NCBI GenBank assembly: GCA_964396385.1
Contig: CAYNFH010000082.1
Coordinates: 1-24,994 of the forward strand
DNA length: 24,994 nt
Direction of reading: 5' to 3'
Origin: CAYNFH01 sp964396385
Lineage (GTDB): Bacteria > Armatimonadota > Chthonomonadetes > Chthonomonadales > CAJBBX01
Below the pieces are notes generated by a model. It did no database searches. It saw only the letters and a program-made list of their open reading frames with translations, and was not told where the DNA came from. Positions 1-7,870 of the stretch are shown here, piece by piece. The position numbers and the translations under genes were made by a program. Every line of letters begins with the position of its first letter. Position 1 is the stretch's first letter.

Positions 1-1
1 T

Positions 2-805
2 CCGGCGGAGGACGGAGGTATGAGGACCGAGCTACTCCGTCCGTCTTCCGTCTCCCGTCTTCCGTCACCCGCGTGGCGGCTCAAGCACATTCATCGTTTG
101 ATCCTGATGTCGAGCGTGTACAGGGAATCTGCCGCCTACCGCACGGACGCGGCCCGGGTGGATCCGGACGACCGGCTGTTCTGGCGCTTCCCTCGACAGC
201 GGCTGGAGGGCGAGGTGTTGCGGGACGCCATACTTTCCGTAAGCGGTCAGCTCAACCTGAAGATGGGCGGACGCGGCGTCATGGCGGAGCTGCCGCCCGG
301 CGTCACCACCCGCGGCTACTGGAAGGAGACGGATGATCTGGCCGAGCGGAACCGCCGCAGCATCTATCTCTTTGTCAAGCGTAACCTGCGCTACCCCATG
401 CTGGAAGCGTTCGACATGCCGGATACGCACGAGCCCTGTCCCCGGCGGGCCTGTACCACCACTCCTACCCAGGCGCTCATGCTGATGAATGACCCGGTCG
501 TCGTGCGCTCGGCGCGGGCTTTGGCGGGCCGGGTGCTCCGCGAGGCGGGACGGGACCACAGGCTGCAGGTGGCGCGGGCGTACGCCCTGGCCTTCTGCCG
601 ACCGCCTACCGACGGTGAGCTCGCGGATGCGCTGGCATTCCTGGATCGCCAAGCGGGCTTGCTGCGCCGCCAGGCGCCGGATGAGACCGATCCCCTGCTG
701 ATTCCCACGTGGGCGCCACCCCAATACGACGATTATGAGGGCGCCGCCCTCGTGGATTTGTGCCACGCGCTGTTCAACGCAAACGAGTTCCTCTACATGG
801 AATAG
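2..805 (+). CDS. DUF1553 (PSD1-type) protein, C-terminal part; 5' end outside window
   Basis: This is the C-terminal 267 residues of a DUF1553 protein; the frame is already open at the window edge. The family is recognised from RLKHIHRLILMSSVYRES, then DPDDRLFWRF and RLEGEVLRDAILSVSGQLN, TTPTQALMLMNDP, and the closing NANEFLYME, all typical of the DUF1553 end of planctomycete-type PSD1/DUF1549/DUF1553 proteins. Full-length relatives are large secreted proteins, often with a cytochrome-like domain near the N terminus, that are nearly always followed by a DUF1501 gene, as here (9 nt gap). Their biochemical role is not established. The ATG at position 20 lies inside a repeat-derived insert and is not the true start; the conserved domain begins only at about position 70. 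The stop is TAG at 803-805. Confidence 0.88.
   Translation, partial: PAEDGGMRTELLRPSSVSRLPSPAWRLKHIHRLILMSSVYRESAAYRTDAARVDPDDRLFWRFPRQRLEGEVLRDAILSVSGQLNLKMGGRGVMAELPPGVTTRGYWKETDDLAERNRRSIYLFVKRNLRYPMLEAFDMPDTHEPCPRRACTTTPTQALMLMNDPVVVRSARALAGRVLREAGRDHRLQVARAYALAFCRPPTDGELADALAFLDRQAGLLRRQAPDETDPLLIPTWAPPQYDDYEGAALVDLCHALFNANEFLYME
8..66 (+). repeat. Heptanucleotide repeat with inverted arms inserted in the DUF1553 reading frame
   Basis: Positions 46-66 are three consecutive heptamers of the form TYCCGTC, preceded by TCCGTC at 40-45. The left side (8-17) carries the complementary unit GGACGGAG, so 10-17 and 35-42 are perfect 8-bp inverted arms with a 17-nt spacer. Translated, this gives a low-complexity stretch rich in Pro, Ser and Arg directly before the conserved RLKHIHRLI core, and it contains no stop codon. 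The upstream limit of the repeat lies outside the window. Confidence 0.7.
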
Positions 806-814
806 GGGCGGAAA

Positions 815-2254
815 ATGAGAGACGATCTGCGGTTTAGAGAGTGGGCGCCGCACGTGCCGCGACTGGTGAGCCGCCGTGACTTCCTATACAGGGCCGGCGC
901 AGGGTTCGGGGCGCTTGCGCTGTCCGCCTTGCTGGCGGAGGAGGCCTCGGCAAGCGCTGCGGATCCATTGGCGCCAAAACCGCCACACTTGCCGGCCACG
1001 GCCCGATCGGTGATATGGCTCTTCATGGAGGGCGGTCCCAGCCACATCGACCTTTTCGATCCCAAGCCGGATCTGGCAAAGCTGGCCGGTAAGCCGCTCC
1101 CGCCCTCGTTCGGTCGCCCCATTACGGCGATGGGTACGTCCAACAACGGGCTCATGCCGAGCAAGCGGTCCTTCAGGCAGTTCGGCCGTAGCGGCACGTG
1201 GGTGTCAGACTGGTACCCGCGCATCGCTGAGCACGTGGATGACATGGTGGTGATCCGCTCCTGCTGGGCGGACGGTCTCAACCACGTAGGCTCCGTGTGC
1301 CAGATGAACACCGGCTCTATCCTTGCAGGCCGGCCCTCCATGGGAGCGTGGGTGCAGTATGGACTGGGAGCCGCCAACCGGGACCTGCCGGCCTACTGTG
1401 TGCTGCTGGACGAACGGGAGCCGGTGGGTGGATCCAAGAACTGGAGCAGCGGATGGCTGCCGGCCACCTACCAGGGTACGCCTTTCCGTGCTTCCGGCTC
1501 GCCGCTCCTTGACCTCGATCCGCCCGCCGCCGTATCCCGGGAGCAGCAGCGCAGCGAGGCGGAGTACCTGCGGACCTTGAACAGCCGCTATAACCAGGCA
1601 CGCAGCGACGATTCCGAGCTGGAGGCGCGCCTCGACGCGTACGAGCTGGCGTTCCGCATGCAGGCGGCCGCGCCCGAGGCGGTTGATCTTTCCAAAGAGT
1701 CGGAGGCCACCAGGACCCTTTATGGACTGGATAGCCCCGTTACGGAGCGGTTCGGAACCAACTGTCTTCTCGCGCGGAGGCTGGTGGAGCGGGGCGTGCG
1801 GTTCATCCAGCTCTACTGCGGGACGGGCAGCCAGTGGGATGCCCACGCCAATCTGGAGGGCAACCACTCACGTATGTGCGCCATCTCCGATAAGCCGATT
1901 GCGGGCTTGCTGACGGACCTGAAGGCGCGAGGCCTGCTGGAATCCACGCTGGTAGTCTGGGGTGGCGAGTTCGGCCGGACCCCCATGACGGAGGGCGCCA
2001 ACGGGCGCGACCACAACCCCTGGGGATTCACCGTGTGGATGGCGGGCGGCGGTGTACGGCCGGGTCAGACCATCGGTTCGACGGACGAGGTGGGGCTCCG
2101 CGTGTCCGAGCGGCCCGTCCACGTAAACGACCTTCATGCGACCATTCTGCGCCTGATGGGACTGGATCACCTGCGTCTCACCTACCTCCACGACGGCCGG
2201 AACGAGCGCCCAACCGTCAATGGCGGTGCGGTGGTCCAAGAGGCGATTGCCTGA
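815..2254 (+). CDS. DUF1501 domain-containing protein, Tat-exported
   Basis: The 479-residue protein belongs to the DUF1501 family, which has an alkaline-phosphatase/sulfatase-like fold; enzymatic activity is unproven for most members. It starts with a twin-arginine signal: SRRDFL around residues 19-24, then a hydrophobic stretch, and AEEASASA as a plausible cleavage region. Family hallmarks are FMEGGPSHIDLFDPKP near residues 70-85, VIRSCWADGLNHVGS, RRLVERGVRFIQLYCG, and VVWGGEFGRTPMTEG with GRDHNPWGFTVWMAGGG towards the C terminus. The ATG at 815 is preceded by a purine-rich GGGGCGGAAA and sits 9 nt after the DUF1553 stop, so the two genes are probably co-transcribed, as in most genomes that carry the pair. 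Confidence 0.92.
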   Translation: MRDDLRFREWAPHVPRLVSRRDFLYRAGAGFGALALSALLAEEASASAADPLAPKPPHLPATARSVIWLFMEGGPSHIDLFDPKPDLAKLAGKPLPPSFGRPITAMGTSNNGLMPSKRSFRQFGRSGTWVSDWYPRIAEHVDDMVVIRSCWADGLNHVGSVCQMNTGSILAGRPSMGAWVQYGLGAANRDLPAYCVLLDEREPVGGSKNWSSGWLPATYQGTPFRASGSPLLDLDPPAAVSREQQRSEAEYLRTLNSRYNQARSDDSELEARLDAYELAFRMQAAAPEAVDLSKESEATRTLYGLDSPVTERFGTNCLLARRLVERGVRFIQLYCGTGSQWDAHANLEGNHSRMCAISDKPIAGLLTDLKARGLLESTLVVWGGEFGRTPMTEGANGRDHNPWGFTVWMAGGGVRPGQTIGSTDEVGLRVSERPVHVNDLHATILRLMGLDHLRLTYLHDGRNERPTVNGGAVVQEAIA

Positions 2255-2345
2255 GAACTTCTTTTTGGGAGGTGATGCCTGGCGGTATCGGATGTACTAC
2301 TTCCTTATAGGGTTGTTTTATTCTTGTTATCGGGAGGCAAACTAC

Positions 2346-3188
2346 ATGAAAGGCACACGTAGAGTCGGCTTCACGCTTATCGAGCTACTTGTAGTAATCG
2401 CCATTATCGCGATCCTGGCGGCGATCCTGTTTCCAGTCTTCGCCCAGGCGCGGGAGAAAGCACGACAGGCAGCCTGCTTGAGCAACATCAAGCAGTTCTC
2501 CCTCGCACTGGCCATGTACACGCAGGACTATGACGAGGTGGTCCCGGCGCTCTTCTATGGGCCGACCGCCCGCACAGCCTACATCCCGGGCCTTCCGCCG
2601 CGCGTATTCTACACGTGGACTGAGTTCCTGCAGCCCTACATGAAGAGCCAGCAGGTTCTGCGCTGCCCCAGCGCCACGATGGACGCGTTTGAGGTGAACA
2701 GCCTCCCGGCGGGCTCCATCTTCATCACGGACTACGCCTATCTGGGAGCATCCTTCTTCGGTGGCAAGGGGACGCAGGCGTGTCCCTATATCCAGTTCCC
2801 GGGCAGCTTCTATCGCAGAAACGGAACAGGATATGACTTCACTCTCGCCCGGGCAGCGCGGCCGGCCGAAGCGATGACGTTTGTAGACGGCTTCGTGGGG
2901 TACACGAGCAACGGGAATACCATTCTGGAGCGCTTCTTCTACGGCCGCCACATGGTGTCGGACGAGAAGCCCCCGTTCCCCGCGCCCGGCGTGCGCGTTG
3001 CATTCGACGCGAACTCATGCCCCGTATACACTGCAAAACCGCCGGACGCGCGGCTCTATCCCGGCAGCGGAATGAACGTCGGTTTCCTGGACGGCCATGC
3101 AAAGTTCATGCGGCGCGCGGCGCACCAGGAGATGATCCAGCAGCCGGACGGCACCTGGATCTGGCGCTACATGACGGCAGACCGTTAG
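2346..3188 (+). CDS. DUF1559 pseudopilin-like protein (copy 1)
   Basis: The 280-residue protein begins with a type IV prepilin-like N terminus: GFTLIELLVVIAIIAILAAI, then LFPVFAQAREKARQAACLSN. Glu at +5 of the processed form and a single hydrophobic helix are both visible. The C terminus holds the DUF1559 motif NVGFLDGHAKFM. Such proteins are thought to be processed by a prepilin peptidase and assembled at the envelope; their function is unknown. The start at 2346 is chosen because GGGAGG at 2332-2337 gives an ideal ribosome-binding site and the prepilin leader (MKGTRRVG) is then short. An in-frame earlier start at 2220 would lie inside the DUF1501 gene. The AT-richer stretch 2255-2345 between the genes probably contains the promoter, but no clear -35/-10 pair can be assigned. 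Confidence 0.93.
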   Translation: MKGTRRVGFTLIELLVVIAIIAILAAILFPVFAQAREKARQAACLSNIKQFSLALAMYTQDYDEVVPALFYGPTARTAYIPGLPPRVFYTWTEFLQPYMKSQQVLRCPSATMDAFEVNSLPAGSIFITDYAYLGASFFGGKGTQACPYIQFPGSFYRRNGTGYDFTLARAARPAEAMTFVDGFVGYTSNGNTILERFFYGRHMVSDEKPPFPAPGVRVAFDANSCPVYTAKPPDARLYPGSGMNVGFLDGHAKFMRRAAHQEMIQQPDGTWIWRYMTADR

Positions 3189-3322
3189 CGGACAGCGCGG
3201 CCGGTCAAGCCGGACGCAGCGTGGAATTGATGAACTCCGCGTCCTCCGCGCTCAACGGCTGACCGGCCGCGTCCTCGTTTACCTCCACCTAACGCGCGTT
3301 CTGCTTTCAGTTCTGCGACGGC

Positions 3323-4210
3323 CTAATACGGACACCGCATGGCGGCCACGGCTTCCGGACCGCCTTCTTCGTCCAGGCGTCGCAGCTCCTCCAGGAACGT
3401 GCCGAAGTGGCGGCGCGGCACATAGTCTATGCGGTCTGCGCCCTCCAAGTCCACGATGCCGGGCTTGCGGCGAATGTCAATTCTGTATTTCTCGACGAGG
3501 GGTCGCGAGCCTGGGAAGATCCGATCACACGCTGCCAGGGGATCGGTTTCCCAGTCCTCTATCTGCTCCGCAGTGAATGCATTGGCCCGGCAGGCGTTCA
3601 CCACAAAGCCAGCCGGCTCCGTTGACTCATCGCGAGGTCTGGCAAGGCGCTCCACCGCGCGGATCACACACTCCACCACGTCTTGGCGGTCTACGCCCCC
3701 GTACAGGAGTCGCGCGCCAAAGCGGTTCACATAGTCATTGCCCCAGGGAGTGAAGTCGTGCGGCCGAATGGCGACATAGCCGATCTGGTGGTTGCGGCGG
3801 TAGTACTCACACAACTCCTCGCCCACGCGCTTGGTGAAGCCGTACTTGTCGTAGTGCCCATGCCATGCCATGGACGAGAGGAAGACCACTCCCTTTACGC
3901 CGGCAGCGGCAGCGGCCTGGAACATCCAGAAGGTCCCGTCCACATTGAGCCGCCAGTAGTCCGCCTCGGTCTTCTGGCGCCAGTGGATTCCGTGCCACGC
4001 CGGCGTATGGAGCACGAGGTCGCAGCCCTGGACCGCGCGGTCCAGGCCGATACCGGCCTGGATGTCGCCCTGGATAAACGGCAGCCCGGAGAACGGCTCG
4101 GTATCCGGCACCGGATTCAGATCATGAAGCACGATCTCGTGCTCGGCGGCCAGACGCGGGACTACTCCCCGGCTGATGTTGGCGCTTGCGCCGGTTATAA
4201 GGATTCGCAC
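3323..4210 (-). CDS. NAD(P)-dependent epimerase/dehydratase-like extended SDR (copy 1)
   Basis: The 295-residue extended short-chain dehydrogenase/reductase has a Rossmann beta-alpha start MRILITGASANISRG, a DLVLHTPAWHG stretch, LSSMAWHGHY, and the catalytic YxxxK as Y123-K127 (YGFTK). It is probably a nucleotide-sugar or sugar oxidoreductase/epimerase; the substrate is not readable. The usual TGxxGxxG pattern is degenerate, TGASANIS, with the last two glycines replaced by Ala and Ser. The GTG at 4210 is preferred over a GTG nine codons upstream because AAAGGAGC lies 11 nt before it. It follows the FabF-like gene by 68 nt on the same strand and is probably the last gene of that operon. A second SDR (12184-13065) is of similar length and layout but has a canonical glycine motif. 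Confidence 0.87.
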   Translation of the reverse strand: MRILITGASANISRGVVPRLAAEHEIVLHDLNPVPDTEPFSGLPFIQGDIQAGIGLDRAVQGCDLVLHTPAWHGIHWRQKTEADYWRLNVDGTFWMFQAAAAAGVKGVVFLSSMAWHGHYDKYGFTKRVGEELCEYYRRNHQIGYVAIRPHDFTPWGNDYVNRFGARLLYGGVDRQDVVECVIRAVERLARPRDESTEPAGFVVNACRANAFTAEQIEDWETDPLAACDRIFPGSRPLVEKYRIDIRRKPGIVDLEGADRIDYVPRRHFGTFLEELRRLDEEGGPEAVAAMRCPY

Positions 4211-4278
4211 GGGGACCAAGGCTCCTTTCTCAGGCACACTCGTCTAACTCTCCGACCGTTCGCTCGGCCCTTAGTATG

Positions 4279-5541
4279 TCATACCGCGCGGAGGATGAGA
4301 CAAGCGTTGATGCCGCCGAAGCCGAAGGAGTTGGTGAGGACAGTTCGCAGGGGCGCTTCCCGCCCGACATTCGGCACATAGTCCAGATCGCATGCCGGAT
4401 CGGGGTCCTCCAGATTGATAGTCGGCGGTATCCAGCCGTGCTTGAGTGCCAAGCAGCAGATGGCGGCCTCCATGGCGCCGGTAGCCCCCAGCGCGTGGGC
4501 GTGCATGGCCTTTGTTCCGCTCACCGGTATCCGGAAGGCATGGTCGCCGAGCGCACGCTTGATCGCAAGCGTCTCCGTGGGGTCGTTGAGAGGGGTGGAC
4601 GTCGCGTGGGCGTTCACGTAGTCCACGGCCTGCGGTGGAAGGCACGCGTCCTCCAGCGCCAGCCCGATGCATCGCGCCGCCGATTCCGCATCTGGACGGG
4701 GCGCGGTCATGTGGTGCGCGTCGTTGGTGAGGGCGTACCCCACCAGCTCCGCATAGACCGGGGCGCCACGGCGGCGGGCATGCTCCCACTCCTCCAGTAC
4801 CAGCACTGCAGCGCCTTCCCCCATCACGAACCCGTCGCGGTTCCGGTCGAAGGGCCTGCAGGCTCGCGCGGGATCCTCGTTGCGGGTAGAGAGAGCGCGG
4901 ATGAGCGCGAAAGCGCCGAAACAGAGTGGCGCCAGAGGCGCCTCCGCGCCGCCTGCCAGGATCACGTCCGCGTCGCCGCGCTGGAGGGCGCGCAGGGCGT
5001 TACCGATGGCGATGGCGCCCGAGGCGCAGCTATCCGCGTTGGAAGTGGAGTAGCCGGTAACGCCCAGCTCGATGGCGGTATTGCACGTGCCGGCGCCGAC
5101 GAACATCTGGAGCGCCACGGATGGGGAGACGCCGCGCGGCCCGTCCGCCTTGTACCGCGCGTGCTGCTCCTCCGCGTAGGCCGCTCCCCCCAGGGCGCTT
5201 CCGATGCAGACGCCGATCCGGGTTGGATCCTCCGACTCAAGCTGCAGACCGGAATCCGCCACCGCCATGAGGGACGCCGCGACGGCGAACTGCGAGCAGC
5301 GGTCCAGCCGTCTCACAGCCTTGGGGTCCAGGTAGGCGGTGGGCTCGAAGTCGTCCACCTCTGCGGCAAAACGGCAGTTAAACGGTGAAGGGTCAAACCG
5401 CGTAATAGGGCGGACCGCGGAGCGCGCGCGGTGAACGCCTGCGGCCAAGCCCTCCACTCCGCTCCCAATGGGCGTGATGGCGCCAATGCCTGTTATCACG
5501 ACGCGCCGGCCGGTGATGTCGTTACTGTAGTACGCGGTCAT
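4279..5541 (-). CDS. fabF: Beta-ketoacyl-ACP synthase II-like (FabF/KAS II family)
   Basis: The 420-residue condensing enzyme is close to the usual FabF length (about 410). It starts RRVVITGIGAITPIGSG. The catalytic triad is present: Cys172 in NADSCASGAIAIGNA, His312 in NAHATSTPLND and His349 in GTKAMHAHALGATGA, with Lys344 nearby. FDRNRDGFVMGEGA and NSFGFGG are also typical. It would extend acyl-ACP with malonyl-ACP in fatty acid or a related acyl-chain synthesis. It is not next to fabG, acpP or fabD; instead its ATG overlaps the stop of the upstream cytochrome gene by 4 nt (ATGA, 5541-5538), implying translational coupling. A housekeeping KAS II or a specialised ketosynthase are both possible; the unusual neighbourhood favours a specialised or secondary copy, but this is inference. 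Confidence 0.93.
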   Translation of the reverse strand: MTAYYSNDITGRRVVITGIGAITPIGSGVEGLAAGVHRARSAVRPITRFDPSPFNCRFAAEVDDFEPTAYLDPKAVRRLDRCSQFAVAASLMAVADSGLQLESEDPTRIGVCIGSALGGAAYAEEQHARYKADGPRGVSPSVALQMFVGAGTCNTAIELGVTGYSTSNADSCASGAIAIGNALRALQRGDADVILAGGAEAPLAPLCFGAFALIRALSTRNEDPARACRPFDRNRDGFVMGEGAAVLVLEEWEHARRRGAPVYAELVGYALTNDAHHMTAPRPDAESAARCIGLALEDACLPPQAVDYVNAHATSTPLNDPTETLAIKRALGDHAFRIPVSGTKAMHAHALGATGAMEAAICCLALKHGWIPPTINLEDPDPACDLDYVPNVGREAPLRTVLTNSFGFGGINACLILRAV

Positions 5542-6464
5542 GGACGGTTACGGATGGGCGGGATGGATTTCAGGTGCGCCGCAACGGCGCGAGCCTCCTC
5601 CGGCGTGTAGTGGCGGAAACTCGCCAGGATCAGGCCGGCCATCGATCCTTGCGCCACGCCGCCATCCGGACGGCTTCCCGTGCGCAAGTAGTGCGCGATG
5701 TCGTTCTCGCTCCATCGGCCGATGCCGGTCTCGCGGTCAGGAGTGATGTTGGGTACAAGCTCCGTGCGGTTGGGGCCCATAGGCAGCCGGTTGCCGGCAA
5801 GCGCCAGTTCGCGCCTTGGCCCGTTCGGGCCTTTCGGCGTGTGGCAGTCTCCGCATCCGCTCACGCTCTCTACAAGGTACGCGCCGAGCTCAAGTCGGTT
5901 CCCAGGCGGCCGGGGGGGAGCCGGCGGCTGATGCTCGGGCGGAGGCGGCGTCTGATGCAGCTCCTTTGGCGGTACCCGGTTGCGGACGGGAGTGAGGCGA
6001 CGGAGGTACGCTATGAGGGCGGCCATGTCGCTATCGGCCATTCCGTGGTAGGCGGCGTACGGCATGGTGGGATAGAGACGGGATCCGTCCGGGCGTATCC
6101 CCTCCCGGATGGCGCGCGCAATCTGCTCGTCGGTCCAGCGCCCGATGCCGCTCTCCGGGTCCTGCGTGATGTTGGCTGCCGGAACGACCCCGAACGGACC
6201 CACAAACCGCTCCCCGTATGGGGCGGAGCCGGGAAGATTATCCGGGCGGCCAGCCTTCCATCCGGCGAAGTTGGGTCCATGGCACCCGCACGAGGTAGCC
6301 ATGACCAGCACGTGCCGGCCCCGCTGCTCGATGGGCGAGCGTGCGGCCGGAGGGCTCGGAAACCTGCTGCAGGCAGCACAAAGCGCGGCCGTGCCGCCAC
6401 ACAGCATGGCCAGCGAGCGCCGTACCCCTATCCCAGGCACAACCTTCTTACTCGGAAAACTCAC
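5538..6464 (-). CDS. Secreted c-type cytochrome, two cytochrome domains, one with CXCH
   Basis: The 308-residue protein has two similar halves. Each half contains a heme region, then an NIT(Q/P)D and GIGRW(T/S) segment, then a (I/L)R.G.RPDG segment, a pattern seen in small diheme cytochromes of the dehydrogenase-associated type. The C-terminal half has a canonical CXXCH, C204-H208 (CGDCH). The N-terminal half reads TSCGCHGPN, i.e. C59-G-C61-H62, one residue shorter than CXXCH. The N terminus has a hydrophobic segment and a possible lipobox ending at Cys32, so it is exported and perhaps lipid-anchored. A Pro-rich linker (about residues 165-188) joins the halves. The start is GTG at 6464, overlapping the stop of the barrel gene by 4 nt. 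It probably transfers electrons in the periplasm with the neighbouring cupredoxin. Confidence 0.87.
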   Translation of the reverse strand: MSFPSKKVVPGIGVRRSLAMLCGGTAALCAACSRFPSPPAARSPIEQRGRHVLVMATSCGCHGPNFAGWKAGRPDNLPGSAPYGERFVGPFGVVPAANITQDPESGIGRWTDEQIARAIREGIRPDGSRLYPTMPYAAYHGMADSDMAALIAYLRRLTPVRNRVPPKELHQTPPPPEHQPPAPPRPPGNRLELGAYLVESVSGCGDCHTPKGPNGPRRELALAGNRLPMGPNRTELVPNITPDRETGIGRWSENDIAHYLRTGSRPDGGVAQGSMAGLILASFRHYTPEEARAVAAHLKSIPPIRNRP

Positions 6465-7192
6465 CGCATTGCCGTGGAATAGCCGATCTCGCCGGAAGCG
6501 CGGCGGAAGTCCAGGAGCCCCGCCGAGGCGTATAGATGTCCGCCGTGCAGGCGCGCTCCCAGGTTCCAGTGTCCATCCACATTCTCCGCCATCGCGCTCA
6601 CGGCAGGCGTAATGAAGAGCTCACCTCCGGCGAATGCCCGGTTGCCGAAGACTCCTCCACCGAATCCGGCGTGGACCTTGAGCGCAACCGGCCATCCGGC
6701 CAGCGCTTCGCCGAAGTACCGTATCAGATCCTTGCTGGCTACCACATACCAGCCTGCGCCTCGCTGGAGGCGGCTCGCGGCGTCCGCGACGCCGACTGAT
6801 AGAGCCGGCCGCAGAAGCTGCTCGGGCACGAGGTTCCACTTCCCGTCTACCACGAGGCCATCCCGACTGGTCGTGATCGCGGCTCGACTATGGAAATAGC
6901 CGGCGCCGACCTCCAGACGATTCGCGATCCCCACCGCCGCTCCGACCGTGAGGAGGTCTCGGTCGCCGGCTCCATAGACGGATAGCTGCCCGCCTCGCTG
7001 TACGTACGCGCTCGGAAGAGAGATAAGACCCGTGACGCCAAAGCGGTTGAGAAGGCGATCCTCGTCGCCAGGACGGCCGCTTACCTGCGGTTGGCCGAGC
7101 GCGACCGTCCTGGCCAGGAGCATGGCAGTCAATAGGCTCAGTAGTCGCGCGTTGCCAGCGGTCTGCCTCGTCTGCCGGCCCCTTCCGCGCAT
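6461..7192 (-). CDS. Small outer-membrane beta-barrel protein, YjbH-like
   Basis: The 243-residue protein has an N-terminal signal peptide (basic start, hydrophobic LLSLLTAMLLARTVALG, cleavage near residue 33). The mature part is built of alternating Gly-rich amphipathic strands, for example NRFGVTGLISLPSAYV, LEVGAGYF, and a C-terminal aromatic-poor strand. The opening GLISLPSAYV with the following barrel strands resembles the start of YjbH/exopolysaccharide-associated outer-membrane proteins, but it is far shorter than YjbH of E. coli (about 700 residues). The ATG at 7192 is preferred because an upstream in-frame extension would run into the cupredoxin gene, and AAAGGAAG precedes it. It lies 44 nt after the cupredoxin gene and overlaps the cytochrome gene by 4 nt (GTGA). 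Function unknown. Confidence 0.68.
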   Translation of the reverse strand: MRGRGRQTRQTAGNARLLSLLTAMLLARTVALGQPQVSGRPGDEDRLLNRFGVTGLISLPSAYVQRGGQLSVYGAGDRDLLTVGAAVGIANRLEVGAGYFHSRAAITTSRDGLVVDGKWNLVPEQLLRPALSVGVADAASRLQRGAGWYVVASKDLIRYFGEALAGWPVALKVHAGFGGGVFGNRAFAGGELFITPAVSAMAENVDGHWNLGARLHGGHLYASAGLLDFRRASGEIGYSTAMR

Positions 7193-7236
7193 TCCCGGTA
7201 CTGTTCTTCCTTTCTCCAACGCTGCATGTCTACAGA

Positions 7237-7665
7237 CTACGGCGTAACAGTAACCACTCCTGCCATGGTGGGGCCGTGGATTCCGCAGTGGTAGTTGTAG
7301 TTCGTGGCGGTGGTCACCACCGGAGCCGTCCAGGCATCTGACATCGTGCCGGGCTGGAAGGTTCCGATATTTGCTCCGGGCGCCGGCGACGAGGAGGGCG
7401 TATGCGCATCCCATACGATGCTGTGTGGCGCGGAGCTGATATTGTTCCACCTCACCACCGTAGCGGAGCGCACTGTCACGGGGCTGTCGAAGGAGAAGCC
7501 CATGGGAGCGCTTGCGTTATTTCTGGTGGTGATTGTTGCCGTCATGGCACCGCTGCTGTTATTGCTGCTTCCGCATCCGAACAGAGAGAGCAGCGCCGCC
7601 AGGGTGATTGCTATGGTCACAGCATGCACTCTACATACGGCTCGTTGCCTTTCTCCCATTGTCAT
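7237..7665 (-). CDS. Cupredoxin (plastocyanin-like) lipoprotein
   Basis: The 142-residue protein has an N-terminal signal with lipobox LFGC (Cys31) followed by a Ser/Asn-rich tether, so a lipid-anchored envelope location is likely. The rest is one cupredoxin domain of about 100 residues. The four type-1 copper ligands can be read in order: His81 (APHSI), Cys127 and His130 (YHCGIHG) and Met134 (GPTM). It should carry single electrons, plausibly to or from the c-type cytochrome two genes downstream. It is the first gene of the minus-strand cluster and is divergent from the ECF sigma gene. The start could be the ATG at 7665 or the in-frame ATG at 7659, since AAAGG sits 4 or 10 nt upstream respectively. 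Confidence 0.9.
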   Translation of the reverse strand: MTMGERQRAVCRVHAVTIAITLAALLSLFGCGSSNNSSGAMTATITTRNNASAPMGFSFDSPVTVRSATVVRWNNISSAPHSIVWDAHTPSSSPAPGANIGTFQPGTMSDAWTAPVVTTATNYNYHCGIHGPTMAGVVTVTP

Positions 7666-7752
7666 ATAGCCTTTCTCGAGCCCTTCGATCGCCTGACCTG
7701 TTCAAGCCGCCTGCGTAGATCTAGCAGGTACGGGCCTCTATCCTATTTGATG

Positions 7753-7775
7753 GCCGGCACGCCGCGAGTGCTGGC
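7753..7775. promoter_or_regulatory. Inverted repeat in the divergent cupredoxin / ECF sigma intergenic region
   Basis: GCCGGCAC at 7753-7760 can pair with GTGCTGGC at 7768-7775 (8 bp with one G-U, loop 7 nt). It lies between two divergent genes, about 95 nt upstream of the preferred sigma-factor start, so an operator or leader hairpin is possible. No confident -35/-10 pair was seen around it in the 205-bp region 7666-7870. Confidence 0.3.
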
Positions 7776-7870
7776 GAATCTTCCCTGGTTACGTGCTGAA
7801 AAAGCGTTCGAAGAAAAAAGCCAACAGTTCACTCTTGGGCCCCTATCTAATATTGATGGAGCAACTCCCG

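Noticed and set aside
65..853. Minus-strand open frame of 262 codons
   Set aside because: Antisense to DUF1553, whose motifs are clear; shadow frame.
2220..2345. Earlier in-frame start for DUF1559 copy 1
   Set aside because: It would overlap the DUF1501 gene and place over 40 residues before the prepilin motif; the ATG at 2346 has a strong ribosome-binding site.
3189..3322. Possible bidirectional terminator between the convergent DUF1559 and SDR genes
   Set aside because: Only short dispersed complementary GGCCGG/CCGGCC pieces were found and no T tract; not strong enough to annotate.
4276..5388. Plus-strand open frame of 370 codons
   Set aside because: Antisense to the FabF-type gene with complete Cys-His-His triad; the product is Arg/Gly/Val-rich with no recognisable domain.
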